Source: JAVBKB01 sp031554275 (lineage in GTDB: Bacteria > Bacillota > Bacilli > JARBTR01). Taken from it: a stretch of 24,501 nt of DNA. Made by a program: the position numbers and the translations under genes. The notes under the pieces are model-generated. The model saw only the letters and a program-made list of their open reading frames with translations, was not told the origin of the DNA and made no database searches. The stretch's first letter is position 1, and each line of letters begins with the position of its first letter. The DNA lies in assembly GCA_031554275.1 (NCBI GenBank), contig JAVBKB010000112.1, forward strand, positions 1 through 24,501, given 5' to 3'. This document shows, piece by piece, positions 6,688 to 14,591 of the stretch.

Positions 6688-8859
6688 TTGAAATCGGTTG
6701 TTTTAGCAGAAAAACCATCTGTTGCAAGAGATATTGCAAGAGTTTTGAAATGTCAAAAGAAGGGCAACGGCTTTTTGGAAGGTGATCAATATATTGTTAC
6801 ATGGGCACTCGGTCATTTAGTCACTTTGGCAGACCCTGAGATGTATGATACAAAGTATAAAGAATGGCGCTTGGATCAACTGCCAATGCTACCTGAACCA
6901 TTGAAATTAGTAACGATTCAGCAAACGTCCAAACAGTATAATGCCGTGAAATCACAGTTAATTCGCAAAGATGTTAATAATGTCATTATCGCTACTGATG
7001 CGGGGCGGGAGGGAGAGCTTGTTGCTAGATGGATTCTGGAGAAAGCAAATGTCAAGAAGCCACTACAGCGTCTTTGGATTTCTTCGGTAACAGACAAGGC
7101 AATTCGTGATGGATTTCAAAGGCTTGAAAGCGGCAAGAAATATGAGAATCTATTCGCTTCTGCAGTTGCGCGGTCATCAGCTGACTGGTTAATTGGGATG
7201 AATGCGACTAGAGCTTTGACGACAAAGTTCAATGCGCAGCTTTCCTGTGGACGGGTGCAAACACCAACACTTGCGATGATCGCAAAGCGTGAAGAAGAAA
7301 TTCGCAAGTTCATACCTAGACCATTCTATGGTCTACAAGCGAAATCTGATGCAATTCTTTTTACATGGCGAGACAGCAAAACTAATGAGACAAGGTCTTT
7401 CAATAAAGAGCGTATTACCACTTTGGTTTCGCAGCTGCAGGGAAAAGACCTACAGATTTCTCAAATCGAAAAGAAGATGAAAAAAACCTATGCGCCAGCA
7501 CTTTATGACCTGACAGAACTTCAGCGTGATGCACACAAGCGGTTCAATTTTTCCGCTAAAGATACCTTGTCGATTATGCAACAATTGTATGAAACACACA
7601 AAATTGTTACATATCCCAGAACCGATTCGCGCTATATTTCCGCTGATATTGTCAGCACGTTGAAGGATCGATTGGCTGCCTGTTCTGGATTGTACCCACT
7701 TGCCAAGAAGTTGCGGATGAAACCAATTCAAGCCAATAAATCATTTGTTGATGATAGCAAGGTGTCCGATCACCATGCGATTATTCCAACTGAGCAAGCA
7801 CCACTTATCCATAAATTAAGTGATAAGGAAAAGAGAATCTATGATCTGATCGTCACACGATTCTTGTCAGTGCTTTTACCGGCTTACGAGTATGAGCAGA
7901 CAACGCTTCACGGCAAAATTGGGGCAGAAGAATTTACTGCAAGGGGTCGTCGCGTGATCTCGCTTGGTTGGCGAGAAGTGTATACCAATATTGATGATGA
8001 CGATGAGGAAAACGATAAGCAAATGTTGCCAGCAGTGGATCGGGGTCAAAAGTTCACGGTAAAGTTGGCTGAAACTTCGGGTGTAACAAAGCCGCCTGAA
8101 CCCTTCAACGAAGGGACACTACTATCGGCAATGGAGAATCCAGCCCAGTTCATGGAGGATACGAAATTACTGCAAACCCTAAAGAAAACCGGGGGCCTTG
8201 GAACTGTAGCCACAAGAGCAGATATCATTGAAAAACTGTTCAATACATTTCTGTTGGAAAAACGAGGCAAAGGGATTCATGTTACTTCTAAAGGTAAGCA
8301 ATTATTAGACTTAGCACCAAACGAACTTCAAACACCAGAGCTGACTGCGGAATGGGAGCAGAAGCTTGAAAAAATCGCCAAAGGTGAGTTGAAGAAAGAA
8401 AGCTTCATTAAAGAGATTGTTGCACATACTAAGTCCATCGTGGTTGATATCAAGAATAGTGAAAAGAAATATCGCCATGATAATGTGACGGGAACACCAT
8501 GCCCGAATTGTGGAAAACCGTTGCTTGAAGTGAATGGCAAGAAGGGCAAAATGCGCGTCTGCCAAGATCGTGAATGTGGATATCGCAAAACCATGGAGCG
8601 AGAATCGAATGCTCGCTGTCCAAATTGTCATAAGAAAATGACTATGGTTGGAGAGGGTGAAGGGCAGTTATTCGTCTGTAAATGTGGTCATCGCGAGAAA
8701 TTGTCTGCCTTCCAAAAACGCAGAGGCGGCAGTGATAGTGGCAACGCATCGAAGAATGACGTGTCAAACTTTCTAAGATCCCAGACAAAAGAAGAGCCAG
8801 TCAACAACGCATTTGCAGAAGCTTTTGCCAAATTACAACTGGATAAGAAGAAGGAATAG
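6688..8859 (+). CDS. topB: DNA topoisomerase III (type IA)
   Basis: This 723-residue enzyme cuts and passes single DNA strands, relaxing negative supercoils and resolving recombination or replication intermediates. The TOPRIM domain shows E8 in AEKPSVA and the acidic motif ATDAGREGE (residues 102-110). The catalytic tyrosine is Y309 in TYPRTDSRYIS. The SCGRVQTPT motif of TopB is present. The C-terminus carries two zinc-ribbon modules, one from CPNCGKP at residue 605 and the next from CPNCHKK at residue 644, and the last ends in CKCGHREK. The start is TTG, chosen because GGAGGA lies 8 bases upstream and MKSVVLAEKPS is the conserved N-terminus. It stands alone between a toxin locus and a terminator. 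No plasmid or conjugation genes are nearby, so it is probably the chromosomal copy. Confidence 0.95.
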   Translation: MKSVVLAEKPSVARDIARVLKCQKKGNGFLEGDQYIVTWALGHLVTLADPEMYDTKYKEWRLDQLPMLPEPLKLVTIQQTSKQYNAVKSQLIRKDVNNVIIATDAGREGELVARWILEKANVKKPLQRLWISSVTDKAIRDGFQRLESGKKYENLFASAVARSSADWLIGMNATRALTTKFNAQLSCGRVQTPTLAMIAKREEEIRKFIPRPFYGLQAKSDAILFTWRDSKTNETRSFNKERITTLVSQLQGKDLQISQIEKKMKKTYAPALYDLTELQRDAHKRFNFSAKDTLSIMQQLYETHKIVTYPRTDSRYISADIVSTLKDRLAACSGLYPLAKKLRMKPIQANKSFVDDSKVSDHHAIIPTEQAPLIHKLSDKEKRIYDLIVTRFLSVLLPAYEYEQTTLHGKIGAEEFTARGRRVISLGWREVYTNIDDDDEENDKQMLPAVDRGQKFTVKLAETSGVTKPPEPFNEGTLLSAMENPAQFMEDTKLLQTLKKTGGLGTVATRADIIEKLFNTFLLEKRGKGIHVTSKGKQLLDLAPNELQTPELTAEWEQKLEKIAKGELKKESFIKEIVAHTKSIVVDIKNSEKKYRHDNVTGTPCPNCGKPLLEVNGKKGKMRVCQDRECGYRKTMERESNARCPNCHKKMTMVGEGEGQLFVCKCGHREKLSAFQKRRGGSDSGNASKNDVSNFLRSQTKEEPVNNAFAEAFAKLQLDKKKE

Positions 8860-8897
8860 TTGCTGCAAGTAAATAATTCGGATTTGGATCAATAGAC

Positions 8898-8947
8898 AAA
8901 AAAAGTTTAAATATATTCACTTAGGTGAGATATTTAAACTTTTTTTA
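8898..8947. terminator. Strong bidirectional terminator after topB
   Basis: An AT-rich stem pairs AAAAAGTTTAAATAT with ATATTTAAACTTTTT around the loop ATTCACTTAGGTGAG. T-runs occur on both strands, so it can end topB and the convergent minus-strand genes. Confidence 0.88.
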
Positions 8948-9035
8948 ATTTATCCTAATTGTCGATAGAATTGCAACTCAAAACTTGCTAAGATTCCACT
9001 TCGTCAAAATTTCCTAGGATAGTCCGCGATCCTTG

Positions 9036-9128
9036 TTACTCTGAGATTTTGTCGTTTCTTCCTGCCGCAAAGATGGCGATAAGAAAAATAATAGAGACGA
9101 TTAGAATGGCAATTGTTCCAATTCCCAT
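9036..9128 (-). CDS. Small single-helix membrane peptide, 30 residues
   Basis: The minus-strand frame starts at an ATG preceded by GGAGTG and reads MGIGTIAILIVSIIFLIAIF, then AAGRNDKISE, then TAA. It has one long hydrophobic helix and a short charged tail. I do not recognise a family with certainty. It lies 82 bases downstream of the EVE-domain gene on the same strand but has its own leader with two palindromic elements. It could be a toxin-like peptide, a small regulator of a membrane protein, or a chance frame. The ribosome binding site and clean hydrophobic profile favour a real gene. Confidence 0.5.
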   Translation of the reverse strand: MGIGTIAILIVSIIFLIAIFAAGRNDKISE

Positions 9129-9142
9129 AAGATGATCACTCC

Positions 9143-9189
9143 GCTCATAGATTTTATGAGCAGTATATCATCCGGAAATGAGATCTCAT
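9143..9189. promoter_or_regulatory. Two palindromes in front of the small membrane peptide gene
   Basis: GCTCATA (9143-9149) and TATGAGC (9155-9161) form a 7-base inverted repeat. ATGAGATCTCAT (9178-9189) is a perfect 12-base palindrome. On the minus strand a -10-like TATACT lies between them. The arrangement suggests an operator and a leader hairpin for the peptide at 9036-9128, but no regulator is identified. Confidence 0.35.
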
Positions 9190-9210
9190 AACAATTTGTC
9201 TCATATAATG

Positions 9211-9630
9211 TTAACTCCTCATATGCTGAACAATTGTTTTGAAATCCCCTTCTGAAATTTCAAAATGACCATATCGTAATTTGGCACCATATTTTGTTTT
9301 GTCTTCAACGAATTCCAATTCATCTAGAATTGGAATGATTGGCTGGTGCTTAAGTGTTTTGATAAAACCAACGTTTCTTCGGAAAGGAATGAAATCAGGT
9401 GCCATCTCGAATTGATAGACAAGATCATCAAGAACCTTACCGACAGCAGTAAATGACTTGCAAGGCGATTGCTCCGCAAACTTAATTCTTGGGCTGTAAT
9501 AAATAATCCAATCATCTTTCTTCATTCTCTTCAGTGGAGCAGCTTTCCCGTGACAAACCTGACAAAAGTTTCCCGCTATACCTTTTTGCACATGGTCAAA
9601 AGATGCAACACCAATCCAATATCTAGGCAT
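9211..9630 (-). CDS. EVE-domain protein (UPF0310 family)
   Basis: The 139-residue protein is almost entirely one EVE domain, a PUA/YTH-like fold thought to read modified bases in DNA or RNA. Recognisable blocks are the N-terminal MPRYWIGVASFDHVQKGI, then GNFCQVCHGKAAPLKRMKKD, DWIIYYSP, and a late segment (GHFEISEGDF) ending in QHMRS. The start at 9630 is chosen because GAGGAG lies just upstream and MxRYWIGVAS is the usual N-terminus; the frame is open for 32 more codons upstream but those look non-coding. EVE proteins often accompany restriction or other defence genes, yet none is visible here, so the role is open. Confidence 0.85.
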   Translation of the reverse strand: MPRYWIGVASFDHVQKGIAGNFCQVCHGKAAPLKRMKKDDWIIYYSPRIKFAEQSPCKSFTAVGKVLDDLVYQFEMAPDFIPFRRNVGFIKTLKHQPIIPILDELEFVEDKTKYGAKLRYGHFEISEGDFKTIVQHMRS

Positions 9631-9655
9631 GTTTCTCCTCTGTAAAAGAAAACTG

Positions 9656-9736
9656 TCATAACATGACAAGAGCTTTCTTGAAATTATCTTCATTTGATCC
9701 AAGGCTCTTAAAGTATCTCCGAGCAATCTTTTCTAT
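9656..9736 (-). pseudogene. 26-codon frame with a ribosome binding site but ATA instead of ATG
   Basis: On the minus strand AAGGAG is followed after 8 bases by an ATA codon and an open frame, IEKIARRYFKSLGSNEDNFK, then KALVML and TGA. The residues look like real helical protein. An ATA start is not normally used, so this may be a small gene inactivated by a start-codon change, a peptide with a rare start, or chance. It lies directly upstream of the EVE gene and is out of frame with it. No family is recognised. Confidence 0.25.
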
Positions 9737-9968
9737 TGTAATCGCTCCTTTTCGTAAGTGCAATTATATGTATGCTTGCTATAAAATTATCAAGTGCCGC
9801 TAGTATAATTTTTTTGAAATTATTTATGTATCCAATCAAGCTCTCATCAAAATCATCATTATGAAGTCGTCTGCATAAATTAACTTAGGAATGAAGAAGT
9901 GTCAATTTTGATGGGATGCTAAGTGATCCATCTAAGAATGAATTAAATAGGTGCTAAGAATGAATAAT
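9737..9968. other. Intergenic, no gene seen; 12-base direct repeat
   Basis: The only structure I see is the direct repeat CTAAGAATGAAT at 9932-9943 and 9954-9965, spaced by exactly 22 bases (about two helix turns). This would suit a paired regulator site upstream of prkA. No convincing promoter hexamers were found. Confidence 0.4.
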
Positions 9969-10112
9969 GCTTAACCTGATTCCAGTCAAAAGTAGAGAAT
10001 GTTTTGTGGTAAATTTTCCGTCTCGCTTTGTTAAACTCGCATTTGTTGCCTTGCGAGATGAATAAATTTCTGAACAAACCATTCTCTATTTTTTAACTGG
10101 AATCAGGCTTAG
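9969..10112. repeat. Long imperfect hairpin (about 140 bases) upstream of prkA
   Basis: The left arm from 9975 (CCTGATTCCAGT, then an A-rich stretch, then TAGAGAATG to 10001) pairs with the right arm 10080-10107 (CATTCTCTA to ACTGGAATCAGG). Pairing continues inward less perfectly through GTTTTGT/ACAAAC and AAATTT, and an inner TCTCGC (10021-10026) pairs with GCGAGA (10053-10058). The outer ends read TTAACCTGATT and AATCAGGCTTA, resembling terminal inverted repeats. It could be a small non-autonomous element or a leader RNA structure of prkA. There is no T-run, so it is not a simple terminator. Confidence 0.6.
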
Positions 10113-10139
10113 AACAACCTGTTTCAAAGGGAGGCTAGC

Positions 10140-12035
10140 ATGGACATTTTAGAAAAGATTGGACGATTTCGTGAGGAAGAGGAAGTACTGAAATGGACGG
10201 GAACATTTAGGGAGTATCTTCAATTATTGAAGGAGAAACCTTGGGTCGCTCAATCAGCACATGCTCGTGTTCACAAGATGATTACGGACGCTGGTGTAGA
10301 AACAGTAAACGGGCATAAGAAGTACAACTTTTTTACAGAAGAGCTATTTGGACTGGAAGAGCCTCTAGAAAGATTGGTGGAGGAATATTTTCATCCAGCT
10401 GCCAAGCGGTTAGATGTTCGTAAACGAATTCTTCTATTAATGGGACCTGTTAGTGGCGGGAAATCAACTTTAGTGACTCTGTTAAAGCGTGGACTAGAAA
10501 AGTATGCCTATTCGGATGAAGGTGCGATTTATGCGATTAAAGACTGCCCAATGCATGAGGATCCCTTGCACTTAATTCCGAATCACTTGCGTCAAGATTT
10601 CTTTGATGAGTTTGGTATTCGGATCGAAGGAAATTTGTCACCACTCAATCTAATGAAGCTATCGACTGAGTATGGGGGAAATATTGAAGATGTCATGATC
10701 GAAAGAATTTTCTTTTCAGAAGATAAGCGTGTTGGTATCGGAACTTTCAGTCCATCAGATCCTAAATCACAAGATATTGCTGATTTAACAGGTAGTATTG
10801 ATTTCTCAACCATTGCCACATATGGCTCAGAATCAGATCCTCGTGCTTACCGTTTTGATGGGGAGCTGAATAAGGCTAATCGTGGGATGATGGAATTTCA
10901 AGAGATGCTGAAGTGTGATGAGAAATTTCTCTGGCATCTACTATCTTTGACGCAGGAAGGGAATTTTAAAGCGGGTCGTTTTGCACTAATTTCTGCAGAT
11001 ATTTTGATTGTTGCGCATACCAATGAGACAGAGTATCGTTCTTTTATTTCCAATCGGAAAAACGAGGCACTGCATTCTCGAATTATTGTAATGCCGATTC
11101 CTTACAACTTGAAGGTGCGGGAAGAAGAGAAAATATATGAAAAGATGATTCGTGAAAGCGATGTCGCAGATGTGCATATAGCACCTCATACACTAAAGGT
11201 TGCTGCTATGTTCACGATTCTAACGCGGTTGAAGGATTCAAAAAAAGGCGATATTGACTTAGTGAAGAAGATGCGCTTGTATGATGGAGAGAATGTCGAG
11301 GGTTACACAAGCTCTGATTTAGATGAGTTGAAGAGGGAGTATAACGATGAGGGGATGAGTGGCATTGATCCTCGATATGTGATCAACCGGATTTCATCAA
11401 CAATCATTCGTAAAGAGGTTACTTCCATTAATGCGCTTGACGTGCTGCGTTCTTTAAAAGATGGATTAGATCAGCACCCATCTATTTCCCAGGAAATGAA
11501 GGAGCGCTACATGAATTTCATCTCAGTTTCCCGGAAAGAATATGATGAAATTGCCAAAAAAGAAGTGCAGAAAGCCTTTGTTTACTCCTATGAAGAATCA
11601 GCAAAAACACTGATGAACAATTACCTTGATAATGTAGAATCCTTTTGCAATAAGACTAAATTTCAGGATCCGCTCACTGGTGAGAAGCTAAATCCAGATG
11701 AGAAATTAATGCGTTCAATCGAGGAGCAAATTGGTATATCTGAAAATGCAAAGAAAGCATTCCGTGAGGAAATCCTCATCCGTATTTCTGCTTATGCCCG
11801 CAAAGGGAAACGCTTTGACTATAGTTCACATGACCGCTTGCGTGAGGCAATTCAAAAGAAGCTCTTTGCAGATCTAAAGGATGTCGTGAAAATCACCACT
11901 TCAGTGAAGACACCAGATGAGCAGCAATTGAAAAAGGTAAATGAAGTTGTTGTACGTTTGATTGATGAACATGGCTATAATGCCGAATCGGCTAATGATT
12001 TGTTGAAGTATGTGGGGAGTTTATTGAATCGGTGA
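10140..12035 (+). CDS. prkA: PrkA family protein (AAA+ serine kinase/protease)
   Basis: The 631-residue product matches the normal PrkA length. The N-terminus MDILEKIGRFREEEEVLKW and the Walker A GPVSGGKS (residues 102-109) are typical, and the AAA+ PrkA core shows features such as ANRGMMEFQEMLKCDEKFLW. A C-terminal kinase-like domain follows. PrkA was described as a serine protein kinase and in Bacillus subtilis later linked to ATP-dependent proteolysis and sporulation. It also acts in nitrogen or carbon stress in other bacteria. GGGAGG lies upstream of the ATG. Its usual partners yhbH and spoVR are not next to it here, so it acts from an orphan locus. A long hairpin precedes it and a strong terminator follows. 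Confidence 0.93.
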   Translation: MDILEKIGRFREEEEVLKWTGTFREYLQLLKEKPWVAQSAHARVHKMITDAGVETVNGHKKYNFFTEELFGLEEPLERLVEEYFHPAAKRLDVRKRILLLMGPVSGGKSTLVTLLKRGLEKYAYSDEGAIYAIKDCPMHEDPLHLIPNHLRQDFFDEFGIRIEGNLSPLNLMKLSTEYGGNIEDVMIERIFFSEDKRVGIGTFSPSDPKSQDIADLTGSIDFSTIATYGSESDPRAYRFDGELNKANRGMMEFQEMLKCDEKFLWHLLSLTQEGNFKAGRFALISADILIVAHTNETEYRSFISNRKNEALHSRIIVMPIPYNLKVREEEKIYEKMIRESDVADVHIAPHTLKVAAMFTILTRLKDSKKGDIDLVKKMRLYDGENVEGYTSSDLDELKREYNDEGMSGIDPRYVINRISSTIIRKEVTSINALDVLRSLKDGLDQHPSISQEMKERYMNFISVSRKEYDEIAKKEVQKAFVYSYEESAKTLMNNYLDNVESFCNKTKFQDPLTGEKLNPDEKLMRSIEEQIGISENAKKAFREEILIRISAYARKGKRFDYSSHDRLREAIQKKLFADLKDVVKITTSVKTPDEQQLKKVNEVVVRLIDEHGYNAESANDLLKYVGSLLNR

Positions 12036-12047
12036 ATAAGTACAAGG

Positions 12048-12081
12048 AAATTAGTAAGTACATTGACTTACTAATTTTTTT
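12048..12081 (+). terminator. Terminator after prkA
   Basis: Perfect 12-base arms AAATTAGTAAGT (12048-12059) and ACTTACTAATTT (12066-12077) are followed by a T-run. GTAC tetranucleotides flank the structure on both sides. Confidence 0.9.
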
Positions 12082-12204
12082 GTACAAAAATATTCTCATT
12101 TAAGATAACTAATTCTCAACAAAGTTAATATAACTAGACAGAACAAGCCTGTATTTTCAAGATATTTTGTCGTAATAAAATTAAATATAATGTCGTTTTT
12201 AAAA

Positions 12205-12220
12205 TAATTATAAATAATTA
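12205..12220. promoter_or_regulatory. 16-base palindrome upstream of catalase, possible operator
   Basis: TAATTAT-AA-ATAATTA is a perfect 7-2-7 palindrome about 10 bases before the predicted -35 box. It resembles, but does not match, the 7-1-7 PerR box TTATAATNATTATAA. A PerR/Fur-family site is plausible for a catalase gene. The surrounding DNA is very AT-rich, so chance is possible. Confidence 0.35.
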
Positions 12221-12230
12221 AGCAAATAAC

Positions 12231-12260
12231 TTGTTTTTTCTTGTCTCTTATTAGTATGAT
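12231..12260 (+). promoter_or_regulatory. Predicted catalase promoter
   Basis: TTGTTT at 12231-12236, a spacer of 18 bases and TATGAT at 12255-12260. This lies 40 bases before the start codon, with AGGAGG at 12289-12294. Confidence 0.55.
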
Positions 12261-12300
12261 ATTGTTGAGTACTGAAAAATTATTCGACAGGAGGATTACT

Positions 12301-13761
12301 ATGAAAGATGAAAAAAAACTGACAACATCAGCTGGGGCACCCGTGCCAAACAATCAAGATTCACTTACCGCAGGTTCGCGTGGTCCAATGTTATTGCAAG
12401 ATGTCTGGTTTCTTGAGAAATTGGCGCATTTTGATCGAGAAGTGATTCCTGAAAGAAGAATGCATGCGAAGGGTTCAGGCGCTTATGGAACTTTTCGTGT
12501 GACGCAAGACATTACACCATATACAAAGGCGAAGATCTTTTCTGATGTAGGTAAAGAAACTGAGCTTTTTGTTCGATTTTCAACAGTTGCTGGTGAACGG
12601 GGTGCTGCTGACGCAGAGCGCGATATCCGAGGATTTGCCATCAAATTCTATACTGAAGAAGGAAATTGGGACTTGGTCGGTAACAATACGCCGGTATTCT
12701 TCTTCCGCGATCCACTGAAATTCCCAGACTTAAATCATGCTGTGAAACGTGATCCTCGCACAAACATGCGAAGTGCGAAGAACAACTGGGATTTCTGGAC
12801 AAGCCTACCCGAAGCATTACACCAAATAACGATTACCATGAGTGATAGAGGAATCCCTGCATCATATCGACATATGCATGGGTTTGGCAGTCACACTTTT
12901 AGCATGATTAATGCAAATAATGAGCGGTTTTGGGTCAAATTCCATTTGCGAACTAATCAAGGTGTAAAGAACCTAACGGATGAGGAAGCAGAGTCAATTA
13001 TCGCAAAAGATCGTGAGAGTCATCAGAAAGATCTATATGAGAGTATTGAAAATAATGACTTTCCAATGTGGACGATTTACATTCAGGTTATGCCAGAAAA
13101 AGATGCTGAGAAGCTTTCTTATCACCCATTTGATCTAACAAAAGTATGGCTGCATAAGGATTATCCTTTGATTGAAGTTGGCGTGATGGAGCTCAATCGT
13201 AATCCAGAAAACTATTTTGCGGAAGTGGAACAGGCTGCTTTTAATCCAGCAAATATCGTTCCAGGAATCAGCTTTTCACCAGATAGAATGCTACAAGGTC
13301 GTCTGTTCTCATATGGTGATGCGCAACGATATCGACTTGGTGTTAATCATAATCAAATTCCAGTTAATGCACCAAAATGTCCAGTGCATGGTTTTCATCG
13401 TGATGGAGCAATGCGCGTTGATGGCAATTACGGAGCTGCTACTAGTTATGAGCCGAATAGCTATGGAGAATGGCAGGAGCAACGTGATTTCAGTGAACCA
13501 CCACTAGCAATAAATGGAGCGGCTGATCGTTGGAATTATCGTGAAGATGATGACGATTACTATTCTCAGCCTAGAATGTTATTTCAACTAATGACAGCTG
13601 CACAGCAACAAGTGCTATTTGAAAACACTGCTCGAGCAATGGGGGATGCGCCAAAAGAGATTAAGATTAAGCATATTGTCAATTGTGCCAAGGCTGATCC
13701 TGCTTATGGTGCTGGCGTTGCGAAGGCTCTAGGTATTGAAATGAGTGAAGTAGAAGCATAG
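12301..13761 (+). CDS. katA: Haem catalase (monofunctional, small-subunit type)
   Basis: The 486-residue cytoplasmic enzyme converts hydrogen peroxide to water and oxygen. Active-site residues are visible: H55 in RRMHAKGSGAYG, N128 in DLVGNNTPVFF, and the haem-ligand tyrosine Y338 in RLFSYGDAQRYRLG. The start at 12301 has AGGAGG with ideal spacing; the frame is open for 20 more codons upstream but those overlap the promoter. The length fits small-subunit catalases such as B. subtilis KatA. It is monocistronic, with its own promoter and terminator. The gene symbol follows the closest family habit and is not certain. Confidence 0.95.
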   Translation: MKDEKKLTTSAGAPVPNNQDSLTAGSRGPMLLQDVWFLEKLAHFDREVIPERRMHAKGSGAYGTFRVTQDITPYTKAKIFSDVGKETELFVRFSTVAGERGAADAERDIRGFAIKFYTEEGNWDLVGNNTPVFFFRDPLKFPDLNHAVKRDPRTNMRSAKNNWDFWTSLPEALHQITITMSDRGIPASYRHMHGFGSHTFSMINANNERFWVKFHLRTNQGVKNLTDEEAESIIAKDRESHQKDLYESIENNDFPMWTIYIQVMPEKDAEKLSYHPFDLTKVWLHKDYPLIEVGVMELNRNPENYFAEVEQAAFNPANIVPGISFSPDRMLQGRLFSYGDAQRYRLGVNHNQIPVNAPKCPVHGFHRDGAMRVDGNYGAATSYEPNSYGEWQEQRDFSEPPLAINGAADRWNYREDDDDYYSQPRMLFQLMTAAQQQVLFENTARAMGDAPKEIKIKHIVNCAKADPAYGAGVAKALGIEMSEVEA

Positions 13762-13794
13762 TTTGCAAAGATAAATTGATTGAAGCCAATAGTG

Positions 13795-13830
13795 AAAAGG
13801 AACGAGGGTCTCGGAATCTCGTTCCTTTTT
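13795..13830 (+). terminator. Terminator after catalase
   Basis: AAAAGGAACGAG (13795-13806) pairs with CTCGTTCCTTTT (13818-13829), followed by T residues. It lies 33 bases after the stop codon. Confidence 0.9.
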
Positions 13831-13995
13831 CGCGTGTTGAAGATATGCAAAGAAGTGGGGCACTATTTTCTTTTCGCCTCATCGATACCATTGACATCGT
13901 GGAGGGTTTTCTGCACAATTCATATTGAAAAATCAACACTTTCTTGATCCAGCCTTTCAGTATAAAGTTTTACATTTCTAAATCAAAAATCAAAA

Positions 13996-14024
13996 AAACC
14001 TCAGTTCAAATCACACTGAGGTTT
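13996..14024 (-). terminator. Terminator of the zinc-ribbon membrane protein gene
   Basis: AAACCTCAGT (13996-14005) pairs with ACTGAGGTTT (14015-14024). On the minus strand the stem is followed by a run of seven T, so it serves the gene at 14061-14591. Confidence 0.85.
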
Positions 14025-14060
14025 AACATTCGTTTCAATAAGCATCAGGCTTAATGGCAA

Positions 14061-14591
14061 CTATTCCGATTTTGGAACTGGTTTATACAGATAGGTTGCA
14101 ACCATCAAGACGATAGCCGCAATCATATATACAAAAAGACCTGAGCCAGAGATATTTGTACTTTCGTTAAAAATAGAAACTGAATTAGTACTATAATAGA
14201 TTGTTGCTCCAATAAGTCCAATTACACCGCAGGCGATCCCAACGGGTTTGATTATCGCTAGATTCTTTAGCACTGCCAAAACTGGGTAAGTGAATAATAA
14301 TAGAAGAAGTATCCCTGCCAAACCAAATCCTGATTTCGATGCAATCCCTATATCTGTCCATGGCATTAAGAGCGAGACAAATGCCACAATCGCGGAAGCA
14401 CAAATCAGTTTAGCCCCAATCTTCCATTTGGTATAATCAAATTGAAATTTTGCTTGAGAAAATTCTGCCTTGAATTGTTCAAATCGATTAACCACTTTGT
14501 CAGACATCGTTTGTGTCTTCGTTAGAACACAATTCGGACATTTAGTGACACCTTCATCTAATTCCTTACCACATTTATTACAAACAGCCAA
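14061..14591 (-). CDS. Zinc-ribbon membrane protein of unknown function
   Basis: The 176-residue product begins with a zinc ribbon (MAVCNKCGKELDEGVTKCPN, with cysteines at 4, 7, 18 and 21). A charged linker follows, then four hydrophobic helices in the second two thirds, and a short KPVPKSE tail. The start is set at TTG 14591, which lies 8 bases from AAGGAG; a GTG at 14600 would overlap that site. Proteins with an N-terminal zinc ribbon and membrane helices are common in Bacillota and mostly uncharacterised. It is a single-gene unit, with a terminator downstream and no linked partner. Confidence 0.75.
   Translation of the reverse strand: MAVCNKCGKELDEGVTKCPNCVLTKTQTMSDKVVNRFEQFKAEFSQAKFQFDYTKWKIGAKLICASAIVAFVSLLMPWTDIGIASKSGFGLAGILLLLLFTYPVLAVLKNLAIIKPVGIACGVIGLIGATIYYSTNSVSIFNESTNISGSGLFVYMIAAIVLMVATYLYKPVPKSE

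Noticed and set aside
6688..8859. topB as a sign of a plasmid or conjugative element
   Set aside because: No relaxase, conjugation, replication or partition genes are nearby, and chromosomal topB is common in Bacillota.
9211..9630. EVE-domain gene as part of a phage-defence island
   Set aside because: No restriction, methylase, nuclease or other defence gene is visible within the window; only the toxin-antitoxin locus is near, and topB separates them.
12096..12353. Minus-strand open frame of 85 codons upstream of catalase
   Set aside because: It is in AT-rich promoter DNA, overlaps the catalase start antisense and has no ribosome binding site.
13679..13939. Minus-strand open frame of 86 codons across the catalase end and its terminator
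   Set aside because: It runs through a strong terminator hairpin and the antisense of the catalase C-terminus, so it is a shadow frame.
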